From positions 124,001 through 188,000 of the forward strand of contig NZ_LOBC01000082.1 in NCBI RefSeq assembly GCF_001583695.1: a DNA stretch of 64,000 nucleotides, written 5' to 3'. Under the pieces are notes generated by a model. That model saw only the letters and a list, made by a program, of their open reading frames with translations, did not search any database and was not told where the DNA came from. This document shows positions 1-8,041 of the stretch, piece by piece. The stretch's first letter is position 1. Each line of letters opens with the position of its first letter. The DNA comes from Bacillus wiedmannii (GTDB taxonomy: Bacteria > Bacillota > Bacilli > Bacillales > Bacillaceae_G). Both the position numbers and the translations under genes were made by a program.

Positions 1-987
1 GAACGTATTGCGGCACAATTTTTAAGTATTATTGCAATTGGAATTATCCCTTTATTTACTTACACTGTTTTGCGCGGGTTTATTGATGCATTAGGAAAAA
101 CTCGCACAACGATGATTATTACATTACTATCATTACCAATTAACGTAGTATTAAATTATGTATTAATTTTCGGTCATTTCGGTTTTCCAAAACTCGGTGG
201 TGTTGGAGCGGCAATTGCTTCTGCAGCAACCTATTGGTGCATTTTAATTATTACCGTTATTATTATTCGTACGAAAGAGCCTTTCGCATCTTTCAATATA
301 TTTAAACAATTATATCGTCCTTCTCTTTCAAGTTGGACTGAATTCTTAAAACTTGGCGTCCCTATCGGATTTGCTATCTTTTTTGAAACGAGTATTTTTG
401 CTGCAGTGACACTTATGATGAGTAATTTTAGTACGACAACAATCGCAGCTCATCAAGCAGCTATGAACTTCGCTTCCTTGTTATATATGACTCCTTTAAG
501 TTTAGCAATGGCAATGACCATCGCTGTTGGATTTGAAGTTGGAGCAAAGCGATACAATAACGCAAAACAATATGGATTTATCGGGATTGGCTTAGCACTT
601 GCATTTGCCCTATTATATTCAATTCTTCTCTACTTCTTTGATGATGCAATTGCTTCAATTTATACGACAGATGCAAATGTTCACCATTTAGCAAAAGAAT
701 TTCTTATATTTGCGATTTTATTTCAAATTTCAGATGCAATTGCAACTCCTGTACAAGGGGCACTACGTGGTTATAAAGACGTAAATGTTTCCTTAATTAT
801 GACATTAATCGCTTATTGGGTAATAGGTCTCCCTCTCGGTTACATATTAGCAACTTACACTGACTGGGCAGCAAAAGGATATTGGATCGGTCTTATTATC
901 GGTCTAGCATTTGGCGCCACCTTCCTTCTTGTCCGTCTCTTTCAAGTTCAAAGAAAATATACAACAGAAAACCGCCACTCACGATAG
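1..987 (+). CDS. MATE family multidrug/Na+ efflux protein (5' truncated)
   Basis: The frame is open from base 1, so the N-terminal part lies outside the window and 328 residues remain. The protein is almost all hydrophobic helices separated by short polar loops. The opening segment ([19 protein letters not shown]) and the later matching segment ([15 protein letters not shown]) are the paired MATE signatures, one per half of the transporter. Family members export cationic compounds in exchange for H+ or Na+ at the cytoplasmic membrane. The substrate cannot be read from sequence. A strong terminator follows directly. Confidence 0.9.
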   Translation, partial: ERIAAQFLSIIAIGIIPLFTYTVLRGFIDALGKTRTTMIITLLSLPINVVLNYVLIFGHFGFPKLGGVGAAIASAATYWCILIITVIIIRTKEPFASFNIFKQLYRPSLSSWTEFLKLGVPIGFAIFFETSIFAAVTLMMSNFSTTTIAAHQAAMNFASLLYMTPLSLAMAMTIAVGFEVGAKRYNNAKQYGFIGIGLALAFALLYSILLYFFDDAIASIYTTDANVHHLAKEFLIFAILFQISDAIATPVQGALRGYKDVNVSLIMTLIAYWVIGLPLGYILATYTDWAAKGYWIGLIIGLAFGATFLLVRLFQVQRKYTTENRHSR

Positions 988-1003
988 AGGGGCGGTTTTC
1001 TTT
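967..1003 (+). terminator. Rho-independent terminator after MATE gene
   Basis: Perfect 10-bp arms (967-976 and 991-1000) are followed by a T-rich run. The stop codon of the MATE gene lies in the loop. Confidence 0.85.
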
Positions 1004-1057
1004 ATGCATATTTTTTCTTTGAACGTATAACATAATGAAAAAGAAAGGTGGATACAT

Positions 1058-1231
1058 ATGGACGAAAAAGAAAAAAAGCAATCATTCGATGAAGAATTCG
1101 CCCCTGAAATTTCACCTGGATATCGGCAAGATGTACATAAGACAGCTAAATATAAAAACACCTCGTTTTTAATGGGCATTACCATTTTTGCCGCTGTGTT
1201 ACTCGTACTCATCATTTTCGTTTATTTTTGA
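1058..1231 (+). CDS. Small single-pass membrane protein, unknown function
   Basis: 57 codons preceded by an AAAGGTGG ribosome binding site. About 36 charged N-terminal residues (MDEKEKKQSFDEEFAPEISP...) are followed by one C-terminal membrane helix (about residues 38-57) that ends the protein, so the charged part probably faces the cytoplasm as in a tail anchor. The next small gene starts 18 bases later and has its own GGAGGGTGG site, so the two may share a transcript. I do not recognise a family. Confidence 0.7.
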   Translation: MDEKEKKQSFDEEFAPEISPGYRQDVHKTAKYKNTSFLMGITIFAAVLLVLIIFVYF

Positions 1232-1249
1232 TGGAGGGTGGTCTATTAT

Positions 1250-1399
1250 ATGAAGAAACAAAATTCCAATCGTTCAAAAAGAACTGTGCAAACAGAAAAA
1301 GGGTATGCAGGTGATTCTGTTCTTACTCAAAAACAAGTCGAGCAAGGAAATTTATATATTGCTCAAAAAGAACTTGGTCAACAAAATGAAAACCTTTAG
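1250..1399 (+). CDS. Small hydrophilic protein, unknown function
   Basis: 49 codons with ATG at 1250 and a strong GGAGGGTGG site 8 bases upstream. The product is basic at the N-terminus (MKKQNSNRSKRTVQTEKG) and rich in Gln, Asn and Lys, with no membrane helix. It is probably cotranscribed with the small membrane protein just upstream, and a terminator follows at once. Gln/Asn/Lys-rich peptides of this size are common among minor spore proteins, but that is only a guess here. Confidence 0.65.
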   Translation: MKKQNSNRSKRTVQTEKGYAGDSVLTQKQVEQGNLYIAQKELGQQNENL

Positions 1400-1430
1400 A
1401 ATCCCTCAAAGAACTGGGGGATTTTTTTAT
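1400..1430 (+). terminator. Rho-independent terminator
   Basis: An 8-bp stem (AATCCCTC with GGGGGATT) is followed by seven T, and ends the small-gene pair. Confidence 0.75.
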
Positions 1431-1464
1431 CCGCTATTTGTAGCACTGATTCATGTTTCACTTT
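1425..1464 (-). repeat. Copy A of a dispersed intergenic repeat (diverged)
   Basis: Read on the minus strand this has AAAGTGAAAC, then AATCAGTG, then CAAATAGCGGATAAAA. It matches the ends of the longer copy at 37477-37540 but lacks about 20 central bases. It touches the stop codon of the minus-strand gene to its right. Confidence 0.5.
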
Positions 1465-1981
1465 ATTGTACATACTGTTTTTGTTCTAACACCTTAAATA
1501 TATTATTAACCTTTACAATTTTCATTTCATAATTCAATTTCATTTCGCTTCTCTTACCATTTTCAGTACCCGCAACGTACGCTGCAGTTTGATAACGAAA
1601 ACTTTCATCCGTCACTTCACGTATGTCCTCGTTTATAAATTTATACTCTAAATCCCGAAACCGATTTGGATAATAATTTCCTATTAATTGTTCATATCCT
1701 CTATTTACAAATAGTTCTTCACCTTTTCGTTTCACATCTTCTTTATTATTAAGCTCAAACACTGATAATTGCTCTGTCACAAAATGTTCTCCTACCTTTT
1801 TCATTTCATTATGAGTTAAAGTTTCTATACTTTTGTTCTTTAATTCATTATTTAATCCGTACTGATCAATCGGTTTAAAGCTAGCAAAAACCTCTTCTTT
1901 ATATGACCAAAACAATCCAAAAGCGATACATAGAGAAATGATGAATAGTCTTTTCTTCGTGATACTCCCGCCCTTCTTCAT
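1463..1981 (-). CDS. Secreted or membrane-anchored protein, unknown function
   Basis: 172 codons. A basic start (MKKGGSITKKR) and a hydrophobic stretch at about residues 12-33 form a signal peptide or N-terminal anchor. The remaining 140 residues are charged and alternate helical and beta-like segments, ending in a short VNNIFKVLEQKQYV strand. It recalls uncharacterised Bacillus lipoprotein-like or DUF3993-type proteins, but I cannot assign it firmly. The start has a GGGCGGGAG site just upstream. The gene is alone and faces away from the APH-type gene. Confidence 0.6.
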   Translation of the reverse strand: MKKGGSITKKRLFIISLCIAFGLFWSYKEEVFASFKPIDQYGLNNELKNKSIETLTHNEMKKVGEHFVTEQLSVFELNNKEDVKRKGEELFVNRGYEQLIGNYYPNRFRDLEYKFINEDIREVTDESFRYQTAAYVAGTENGKRSEMKLNYEMKIVKVNNIFKVLEQKQYVQ

Positions 1982-2064
1982 AATGATAGTTATATTTTAA
2001 CACATAGAAAGAAAATTCCGATATCATAAAGTGGAATAACTTAACTTAGAAATGAGGAACAATT

Positions 2065-2967
2065 ATGGACTCTTACAAACAGTATATAAAAGAAGCTTTG
2101 CCTAATCTTTCTATACATTCATATAAACAAAATGAAGAAGGATGGGATAATGTAGCGGTTATAGTAAATGAGGAGCTACTGTTTCGTTTCCCGCGAAAAC
2201 AAGAATATGCAATGCGAATTCCTTTAGAAAAAGAACTGTGCATAATTCTCTCTCATTTGCTACAAGAAATCGAGGTTCCAAAGTATCACCTATTATATAA
2301 AAATGATGCTGATACTTTTCCACTTTGTAGTTACTATACTCTCATTCATGGTGAACCGTTTAAAAAAGAAATAGTTACCAAGCTAGAGAAAAAAGAACTT
2401 GAAGTAATTATTACACAATTAGCGACTTTCCTTACGGCTCTACATAGTATTCCTTTAAAGCGTGTGAAGGCATTAGAATTCCCTATAGAAAAAACACTCA
2501 CCTACTGGAAAGAGCTACAAACAAAATTAACCCAATATCTTACTAACAGTCTTACTTCATACCAGAAATCAGCGTTAAATTTTTTATTCGAAAAATTCTT
2601 TACATGTATGGATACATCCACTTTTCAAAATACAATTATTCACGCTGACTTTACACATCATCACATTTTATTTGATCACCAAAATAAAACCATTTCAGGT
2701 ATTATCGATTTTGGTGATGCTCAAATTGGAGATCCCGCCTTTGATTTTGCTGGGCTATATTATGATTTCGGACATGAATTTACTACATCAGTATATGAAC
2801 AATACAGTAGGCTTAGTTCACACCATGATCCATTACTCATTCACCGCATCACGACCTTTTATCAATACAGTCCTTTACTACATAATATGATTTATAACTT
2901 TGAAACAAAGAATGAACTTAAATTCCTAGAAGGTACTGAACAACTGAAAGTAATACTACAGGGATGA
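2065..2967 (+). CDS. Aminoglycoside/macrolide-phosphotransferase-like small-molecule kinase
   Basis: 300 residues with the APH protein-kinase-like fold. The N-lobe has RFPRKQEYAMRIPLEKE, carrying the likely ATP-binding lysine and glutamate. The Brenner-type catalytic loop reads HADFTHHHILFD, with catalytic Asp present and His where Asn is often found. The Mg-binding segment is GIIDFGDAQIGDPAFDFAG. Such enzymes phosphorylate aminoglycosides, macrolides or cell metabolites. The layout is closest to APH(2'')-like proteins, but chromosomal Bacillus members often have no resistance phenotype. The gene is single and convergent with a 53-residue gene 2 bp away. Confidence 0.8.
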   Translation: MDSYKQYIKEALPNLSIHSYKQNEEGWDNVAVIVNEELLFRFPRKQEYAMRIPLEKELCIILSHLLQEIEVPKYHLLYKNDADTFPLCSYYTLIHGEPFKKEIVTKLEKKELEVIITQLATFLTALHSIPLKRVKALEFPIEKTLTYWKELQTKLTQYLTNSLTSYQKSALNFLFEKFFTCMDTSTFQNTIIHADFTHHHILFDHQNKTISGIIDFGDAQIGDPAFDFAGLYYDFGHEFTTSVYEQYSRLSSHHDPLLIHRITTFYQYSPLLHNMIYNFETKNELKFLEGTEQLKVILQG

Positions 2968-2969
2968 CA

Positions 2970-3131
2970 TTAAATTCTCTCCCGATATTCTCTCTCTTCA
3001 TACATCATTAACTTTTTATCCATTTCAACAATGATTTGATACAGTTGAAACGCTTGTAAAATTTGCAGTTGAATTCCAAAAGGAGCATTCTGTTCTTTTA
3101 ACCATTGAAATACTTTCGTTTCATCTTCCAT
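2970..3131 (-). CDS. Small protein, unknown function
   Basis: 53 codons, ATG at 3131, with a clear GGAGG site 8 bases upstream. The product (MEDETKVFQWLKEQNAPF...) is helical and acidic-amphipathic with no membrane segment. Its stop lies 2 bp past the stop of the convergent APH-type gene, so the two transcripts must overlap at their ends. No family recognised. Confidence 0.65.
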   Translation of the reverse strand: MEDETKVFQWLKEQNAPFGIQLQILQAFQLYQIIVEMDKKLMMYEEREYRERI

Positions 3132-3204
3132 TGATTATTCCTCCCTTTATTAAAATCTGCTACAAATATACGGTAAATGATGAAAAGCTTTTCATGTCAA
3201 TAAC

Positions 3205-3232
3205 AAAAAAGGATGCAAAATTGCATCCTTTA
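3205..3232 (-). terminator. Rho-independent terminator (minus strand)
   Basis: Stem GGATGCAA/TTGCATCC at 3211-3228 with a run of A on the plus strand at 3205-3210, giving the T tract of the minus-strand transcript of the Fe-S protein gene. Confidence 0.75.
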
Positions 3233-4003
3233 ATGTACGATATTTTTCTTCTGCTTCGCTTCTTTCTTTACTTCTTCCCTTTGGCATTCCCTACGAAACG
3301 CACAACTCATACACTCAGAACGAAAATGACGCTCTGTATAATGCTCAGGTTGTTGCAACATTTCTTTCATTCTAGATAAATCAGCCATGCCAGTTATAAT
3401 ATCTTCCTGTTTCGGAATGTACTCATACTTAGTTCCTTCTATTAAATTAATAACCTCAATTTTTCCGGGAAGAATTCCGAAAGCTTTATAACTGAATACT
3501 GTCATTAACTTTTGACAAAGAGCAAGCATTTCCTCATCCGCATCGACAACATACTTTTTAATTACAAACGACTCAGTACTCCACTCACCAACTTCTAATG
3601 TCAATGACATGTGGACACCTAACTCTTCCATATATGTTTGAAATTTTTCATATAAAAATAACGGCGGTGTCTGACTATCATCTCTTTCAACAAACTGTAA
3701 TAAGTGATCCGTTAACTTCGCTAACACAATATAATACTCCGTCTTTGAAGCAAACATATTAATCCTTACCTTTTTCCAATACTTTTCTATTAATATTAAA
3801 AGTACGATTTTCGTTTGTTGGCCCGCAGGTAGTGTGTAATATTCATTAATAATTCGATTCACAATCATTTGTGCGATTTGTTGCCATTCAAATGAAGAAG
3901 GTTCTCTTCTTTTTATATGACGGAAATAAAATTTATGCGGACAACGCATAAAATCATACAAATGATAATCTGTCATCGTTTTGATTGCGATTTTCTCATG
4001 CAC
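3230..4003 (-). CDS. Cas4/AddB-like Fe-S cluster protein (PD-(D/E)XK superfamily, possibly inactive)
   Basis: 257 residues, GTG start with a GGGAG site. The first 30 residues contain TDYHLYDFMRCPHKFYFRH, the arrangement seen at the N-terminus of Cas4, AddB and related RecB-type nucleases (helix, RCP, aromatic residues). The C-terminus has C231-x2-C234-x5-C240. Together with C21 this is the four-cysteine Fe-S pattern of AddB and Cas4. I cannot see a convincing GxxD...ExK nuclease motif between them. It could be a degenerate nuclease or a structural nucleic-acid-binding Fe-S protein. There is no cas gene or CRISPR nearby. The flavodoxin gene lies 24 bp upstream and may be cotranscribed. Confidence 0.6.
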   Translation of the reverse strand: MHEKIAIKTMTDYHLYDFMRCPHKFYFRHIKRREPSSFEWQQIAQMIVNRIINEYYTLPAGQQTKIVLLILIEKYWKKVRINMFASKTEYYIVLAKLTDHLLQFVERDDSQTPPLFLYEKFQTYMEELGVHMSLTLEVGEWSTESFVIKKYVVDADEEMLALCQKLMTVFSYKAFGILPGKIEVINLIEGTKYEYIPKQEDIITGMADLSRMKEMLQQPEHYTERHFRSECMSCAFRRECQREEVKKEAKQKKNIVH

Positions 4004-4027
4004 TTGCTCTTCATCTCCCTTCTGCCA

Positions 4028-4474
4028 TTAAGAAAGGTGTTTTACAAATTCAGCTCCAAACTGTAAACATTTTTCTACATCTTCATCTTCTGGCGTTAAT
4101 TCTACTTTTAGTCCTTCTAACACAACTGCAGCTCCGCGCTCTTGTAGCTTTTCTATTAAAATGTCAACCGCCACGCCGTATTTCGGATAAGCCGAATCAC
4201 ATGATCCGAATACTGCCGCTTTTTTCCCGGTTAAATCAATAGAATCCATTGCATCATAAAAATCTAAGAAATCATCAGGAAGGTCACCATCTCCCCAAGT
4301 GTAAGCACCTAAAATAATTCCATCATACTGTTCTAGTATAGAAGCTTCTGGTGAATCCATAATATCGATAACTTCAATTTCATTTTCTGTTTCACGAATT
4401 GCACCCGCAATATGATCAGCCATTTCCTCTGTATTTCCACTCATACTTGCAAAAATCATTACTAACTTACTCAA
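4028..4474 (-). CDS. Flavodoxin (short-chain, YkuN/YkuP-like)
   Basis: 148 residues. The N-terminal FMN-phosphate loop reads FASMSGNTEEMAD, followed by LGAYTWGDGDLPDDF and FGSCDSAYPKYG, the three FMN-binding loops of flavodoxin. It is an acidic soluble electron carrier that replaces ferredoxin when iron is short. The start is TTG at 4474, chosen because AAAGGAGAG lies 7 bases upstream and the flavodoxin fold begins here. The start overlaps the end of a 58-residue upstream gene, and two Fur boxes precede that gene, so the pair should be iron-repressed. B. subtilis ykuNOP is the comparable Fur-regulated system. Confidence 0.9.
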   Translation of the reverse strand: MSKLVMIFASMSGNTEEMADHIAGAIRETENEIEVIDIMDSPEASILEQYDGIILGAYTWGDGDLPDDFLDFYDAMDSIDLTGKKAAVFGSCDSAYPKYGVAVDILIEKLQERGAAVVLEGLKVELTPEDEDVEKCLQFGAEFVKHLS

Positions 4475-4643
4475 CTGAATCTCTCCTTTTACCTTGTATC
4501 TCTTTTTCTGTTGGAAGCGTACTCTTCTCATCTACATATTCAGAACGAATTACATTTCGTTGCCATTCCATATGCTGATCAACATCTTTATTTTTATCTT
4601 TTAATCCCCTCCGCAGAAGGTGAAATTTTTTTCTCATTAACAT
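4467..4643 (-). CDS. Small basic protein translationally coupled to flavodoxin
   Basis: 58 codons from ATG at 4643 (MLMRKKFHLLRRG...), with GGATGG upstream; ATG at 4637 is an alternative. The product is rich in Lys, Arg, Asp and Glu, with no hydrophobic stretch and no cysteine. Its last codons overlap the TTG start of the flavodoxin by 8 bases, and the flavodoxin's AAAGGAGAG site lies inside its coding sequence, so translation is probably coupled. It lies directly behind the Fur boxes. I do not recognise the family. A leader peptide without its own function is possible. Confidence 0.6.
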   Translation of the reverse strand: MLMRKKFHLLRRGLKDKNKDVDQHMEWQRNVIRSEYVDEKSTLPTEKEIQGKRRDSVE

Positions 4644-4659
4644 TTCTCATCCATCCTAT

Positions 4660-4674
4660 TGATAATAATTATCA
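4660..4674 (-). promoter_or_regulatory. Fur box 1 (perfect 7-1-7)
   Basis: TGATAATAATTATCA is an exact match to the Bacillus 7-1-7 Fur palindrome. It sits 17 bp before the small-gene start, so it should cover the promoter of the small protein-flavodoxin operon. Confidence 0.9.
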
Positions 4675-4697
4675 ATTTCAACTACCCTTAGATTAAT

Positions 4698-4712
4698 TGA
4701 CAGTGATTATCA
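4698..4712 (-). promoter_or_regulatory. Fur box 2 (imperfect)
   Basis: TGACAGTGATTATCA matches the 7-1-7 Fur site with two mismatches. It lies 38 bp (centre to centre) from box 1, so two Fur dimers may bind side by side. Confidence 0.75.
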
Positions 4713-4823
4713 ATGTCAATAACTATTTTTTAAAAAATGATTAAAATGTACAAGCTTGTCCGTTAGCTATTCATATACTATAAATGAGCATAGTTCTTTC
4801 TCAGCCCTCTCTGACGGAAAGAA

Positions 4824-4861
4824 ATAAAAGCAACTGCGATAGAGCGCAGTTGCCTTTTTTT
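4824..4861 (-). terminator. Terminator after M20 amidohydrolase
   Basis: Nine-bp perfect arms GCAACTGCG/CGCAGTTGC with a six-base loop. T-rich runs follow on both strands, so it can also stop plus-strand transcription. Confidence 0.8.
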
Positions 4862-4869
4862 ATACTTTT

Positions 4870-6039
4870 CTATGATTTTAGTAGTCTTATCGCTGTCTCT
4901 AAAAATAATTCCACTCCATAAATTAAAGCTGATTCATCTACATCAAATTTCGGATGATGATGCGGATAACAAGTATCTACCTTTTCATTCCCCGTCCCCA
5001 ATTTAATGAAGCAACCCGGTGCCTTTCTTAAATATGCTGAAAAATCTTCTCCTCCCATAGACGGTTCAAGCTTCACAATGCGCTCATTCCCAAACAAATG
5101 TAGTGCACTTTCTTCTACTACTTTCGTAATATATTCATCATTAATAACCGGATCATATCCGTATCGATACGTATATGTATACTTTCCTCCATGTGCCTTT
5201 GTAATTCCTTTCACGATTTGCTCAATTTTCTCTTCTGCTTCTATTCTTAACACTTGATTAAAAGAACGCACAGTCCCCATTAAAGTTGCTGCATTAGGAA
5301 TAATATTATCAGCCATTCCCCCATGAAACTGCGTAACTGAAACAACTCTTTGCATGAAAGCACTTGTATTTCTTGATACGATATGTTGTAAATTTGTAAT
5401 AATCTGCGCTCCGATAGCAATAGGATCTATCGTTTCTTCTGGCCTCGCCGCATGCCCTCCTTTCCCTTGAATTTCAACTGTAAATACGTCTGGTGCCGCC
5501 ATCATCGGTCCATATGCAATTCCGATTTTCCCGCTCTCCAATCCAGACATAACATGTAAACCTATTACATAATCAACACCATCCATCACGCCTGCCTCAA
5601 CCATTTCTTGTCCCCCGCCAGGATATACCTCTTCTGCGTGCTGAAAGAAGAGACGAATCTCACCTACGAAATCTTCCTTTATATTTGATAGCACCTCTGC
5701 TGTACTTAACAAAATAGCTGCGTGAGCATCATGCCCACATGCATGCATCATTCCTTTATTCACAGACGTATAAGATTTCCTTGTCTCCTCTTGAATTGGT
5801 AAAGCATCTATATCAGCTCGAATCGCAACTACTTTCCCTTGTCCCGTCCCTCTTTTAATTGCTAGTACACTATATTCCGTCGGTCTCGTTACTTCTAAAG
5901 AAGAAAACGAGCATAATGTTTCATATATAAATTGTGAAGTTTCTTTTTCATGAAATGATAATTCCGGATATTTATGAAAATGCTGTCTCCATTTAATAAT
6001 GTTTTCTTCTGAAATAAGATCCTTCCACATCCTCTTCAT
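4870..6039 (-). CDS. M20 family amidohydrolase (N-acyl amino acid/hippurate hydrolase type)
   Basis: 389 residues, ATG at 6039 with AGGAGGAA upstream. The metal-ligand motif MHACGHDAHAAIL lies near residue 100, HAEEVYPGGGQEM carries the catalytic Glu pair, and GLHVMSG and SMGGEDFSAYL hold the remaining ligands. The inserted dimerisation domain (GKGGHAARPEETIDP) is typical of the IAA-amino-acid/hippurate hydrolase branch (M20D). It should remove an acyl group from an N-acyl amino acid in the cytoplasm. Substrate unknown. It is a lone gene, divergent from the dlt operon. Confidence 0.9.
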   Translation of the reverse strand: MKRMWKDLISEENIIKWRQHFHKYPELSFHEKETSQFIYETLCSFSSLEVTRPTEYSVLAIKRGTGQGKVVAIRADIDALPIQEETRKSYTSVNKGMMHACGHDAHAAILLSTAEVLSNIKEDFVGEIRLFFQHAEEVYPGGGQEMVEAGVMDGVDYVIGLHVMSGLESGKIGIAYGPMMAAPDVFTVEIQGKGGHAARPEETIDPIAIGAQIITNLQHIVSRNTSAFMQRVVSVTQFHGGMADNIIPNAATLMGTVRSFNQVLRIEAEEKIEQIVKGITKAHGGKYTYTYRYGYDPVINDEYITKVVEESALHLFGNERIVKLEPSMGGEDFSAYLRKAPGCFIKLGTGNEKVDTCYPHHHPKFDVDESALIYGVELFLETAIRLLKS

Positions 6040-6180
6040 CAGAAATTCCTCCTCTTATGAAACTTTAACAATTCATACATTAACTATGAAAAACTCAAAC
6101 AAATATTACATTTCTATACATTCTCCCAGACCACTTTTATACATTCACACAATCCACTTCCTATTTACATGTCAAACCCA

Positions 6181-6209
6181 TTACAAATTCATGCTGAATG
6201 TAATATAAT
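6181..6209 (+). promoter_or_regulatory. Candidate sigma-A promoter of dltXABCD and its long leader
   Basis: TTACAA (6181-6186) and TATAAT (6204-6209) are 17 bp apart. Transcription would start near 6216, leaving a leader of about 150 nt before dltX. The 328-bp gap 6040-6367 otherwise holds only AT-rich sequence and one weak hairpin (GTAGG/CCTAC near 6317-6334). I see no riboswitch or T-box in it. Confidence 0.5.
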
Positions 6210-6367
6210 TGCTAAGTTAGGGATTTTCTTTTTTAGTATTTAGTGCTAATATCAGAAAAGAGCCTTTTGACTTATTTTTACCTAAAATGTGGAATTTTGT
6301 TTTTTTCACAATAATGTAGGACATGATACCTACAAAGAGCTATCATTTCATTAAGAGAGGGAAAGAC

Positions 6368-6514
6368 ATGGAAAGATTAAAAGAGATATGGTCTCGACCA
6401 CTCACACAATGGGTTGCAAAGACGGTTTATTACCTTGCAATTTTATTTGCATTGCTTTGGTTGTATGGATTCCATGATACAAACACAAGTACATTTATTT
6501 ACAACGAATTTTAG
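6368..6514 (+). CDS. dltX: Teichoic acid D-Ala incorporation-associated protein DltX
   Basis: 48 residues with one membrane helix (about residues 16-34) and a short C-terminal tail ending in FIYNEF. That tail and the position directly before dltA are the hallmarks of DltX. ATG at 6368 follows GAGAGGG; the longer reading frame upstream lacks a site. DltX is needed for D-alanylation of teichoic acids and is thought to work with DltB and DltD at the membrane. First gene of the five-gene operon, 12 bp before dltA. Confidence 0.92.
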   Translation: MERLKEIWSRPLTQWVAKTVYYLAILFALLWLYGFHDTNTSTFIYNEF

Positions 6515-6526
6515 GGTGGGAACGTT

Positions 6527-8041
6527 ATGAAGTTATTAGAACAAATTGAAAAGTGGGCTATTGAAACGCCTGATCAAACTGCTTTTGTTTGGCGAGATGC
6601 GAAAATTACGTACAAACAATTAAAGGAAGATTCTGATGCGTTAGCACATTGGATTTCTTCTGCGTATCCAGATGATCGTTCACCAATTATGGTGTATGGT
6701 CATATGCAACCTGAAATGATTATTAACTTTTTAGGATGTGTAAAAGCTGGACATGCTTATATTCCTGTAGATTTATCTATCCCAGCTGATCGTGTACAAC
6801 GTATCGCTGAAAATTCTGGTGCGAAACTACTTTTATCAGGAACTGAAGTAACTGTAACTGATTTACCAGTTCGCATTGTAAGTGAAGACAACTTAAAAGA
6901 TATTTTCTTTACTCATAAAGGGAACACTCCAAATCCTGAACATGCGGTAAAAGGTGATGAGAACTTCTACATTATTTACACATCAGGAAGCACAGGTAAT
7001 CCGAAAGGGGTTCAGATTACTTATAACTGCCTTGTAAGTTTTACAAAATGGGCTGTAGAAGATTTCAACTTACAAACAGGGCAAGTATTCTTAAACCAAG
7101 CACCTTTCTCATTCGATTTATCTGTCATGGATATTTACCCATCATTAGTAACAGGTGGTACACTTTGGGCAATCGATAAAGATATGATTGCACGTCCAAA
7201 AGACTTGTTTGCTTCTTTAGAGCAATCGGATATACAAGTATGGACTTCGACACCATCTTTCGCAGAGATGTGTTTAATGGAAGCATCTTTCTCTGAGAGT
7301 ATGCTACCGAACATGAAAACATTCTTATTCTGCGGTGAAGTGTTACCAAATGAAGTAGCTAGAAAATTAATTGAGCGTTTCCCGAAAGCGACAATTATGA
7401 ATACGTACGGTCCAACAGAAGCTACTGTCGCTGTAACAGGTATTCACGTTACAGAAGAAGTGCTTGATCAATACAAATCACTTCCAGTTGGCTACTGTAA
7501 ATCAGATTGCCGCCTTCTTATTATGAAAGAAGATGGTACGATTGCACCTGATGGTGAAAAAGGTGAAATCGTAATTGTCGGTCCAAGCGTAAGCGTTGGA
7601 TATTTAGGAAGCCCTGAATTAACAGAAAAAGCATTTACTATGATTGACGGTGAGCGCGCCTATAAAACAGGTGATGCTGGCTATGTTGAAAATGGTCTTC
7701 TATTCTATAATGGTCGTCTTGATTTCCAAATTAAGCTGCATGGTTATCGAATGGAATTAGAAGAAATTGAGCATCACCTTCGTGCGTGTTCTTACGTAGA
7801 AGGAGCAGTTATCGTTCCAATTAAAAAAGGTGAGAAATACGATTATTTATTAGCGGTTGTTGTTCCTGGGGAACATTCATTTGAAAAAGAATTCAAACTA
7901 ACATCTGCAATTAAAAAAGAACTCAATGAGCGATTACCAAACTACATGATTCCACGTAAATTCATGTATCAATCTTCTATTCCAATGACACCAAATGGAA
8001 AGGTAGATCGCAAAAAATTATTGAGTGAGGTTACAGCATGA
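6527..8041 (+). CDS. dltA: D-alanine--D-alanyl carrier protein ligase DltA
   Basis: 504 residues, the usual DltA length. It activates D-alanine with ATP in the cytoplasm and loads it onto the phosphopantetheine arm of DltC. Adenylate-forming enzyme motifs are complete: [11 protein letters not shown] at 151-161, then [18 protein letters not shown] and the C-terminal [10 protein letters not shown] with the catalytic lysine. The ribosome site is GGGTGGG. It overlaps dltB by 4 bp (ATGA), which couples their translation. D-alanylation lowers wall negative charge and protects against cationic peptides. Confidence 0.97.
   Translation: MKLLEQIEKWAIETPDQTAFVWRDAKITYKQLKEDSDALAHWISSAYPDDRSPIMVYGHMQPEMIINFLGCVKAGHAYIPVDLSIPADRVQRIAENSGAKLLLSGTEVTVTDLPVRIVSEDNLKDIFFTHKGNTPNPEHAVKGDENFYIIYTSGSTGNPKGVQITYNCLVSFTKWAVEDFNLQTGQVFLNQAPFSFDLSVMDIYPSLVTGGTLWAIDKDMIARPKDLFASLEQSDIQVWTSTPSFAEMCLMEASFSESMLPNMKTFLFCGEVLPNEVARKLIERFPKATIMNTYGPTEATVAVTGIHVTEEVLDQYKSLPVGYCKSDCRLLIMKEDGTIAPDGEKGEIVIVGPSVSVGYLGSPELTEKAFTMIDGERAYKTGDAGYVENGLLFYNGRLDFQIKLHGYRMELEEIEHHLRACSYVEGAVIVPIKKGEKYDYLLAVVVPGEHSFEKEFKLTSAIKKELNERLPNYMIPRKFMYQSSIPMTPNGKVDRKKLLSEVTA

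Noticed and set aside
3230-4003. A CRISPR-Cas remnant (Cas4)
   Set aside because: No repeat array and no other cas gene anywhere in the window; AddB-type and stand-alone relatives share the same cysteine pattern.
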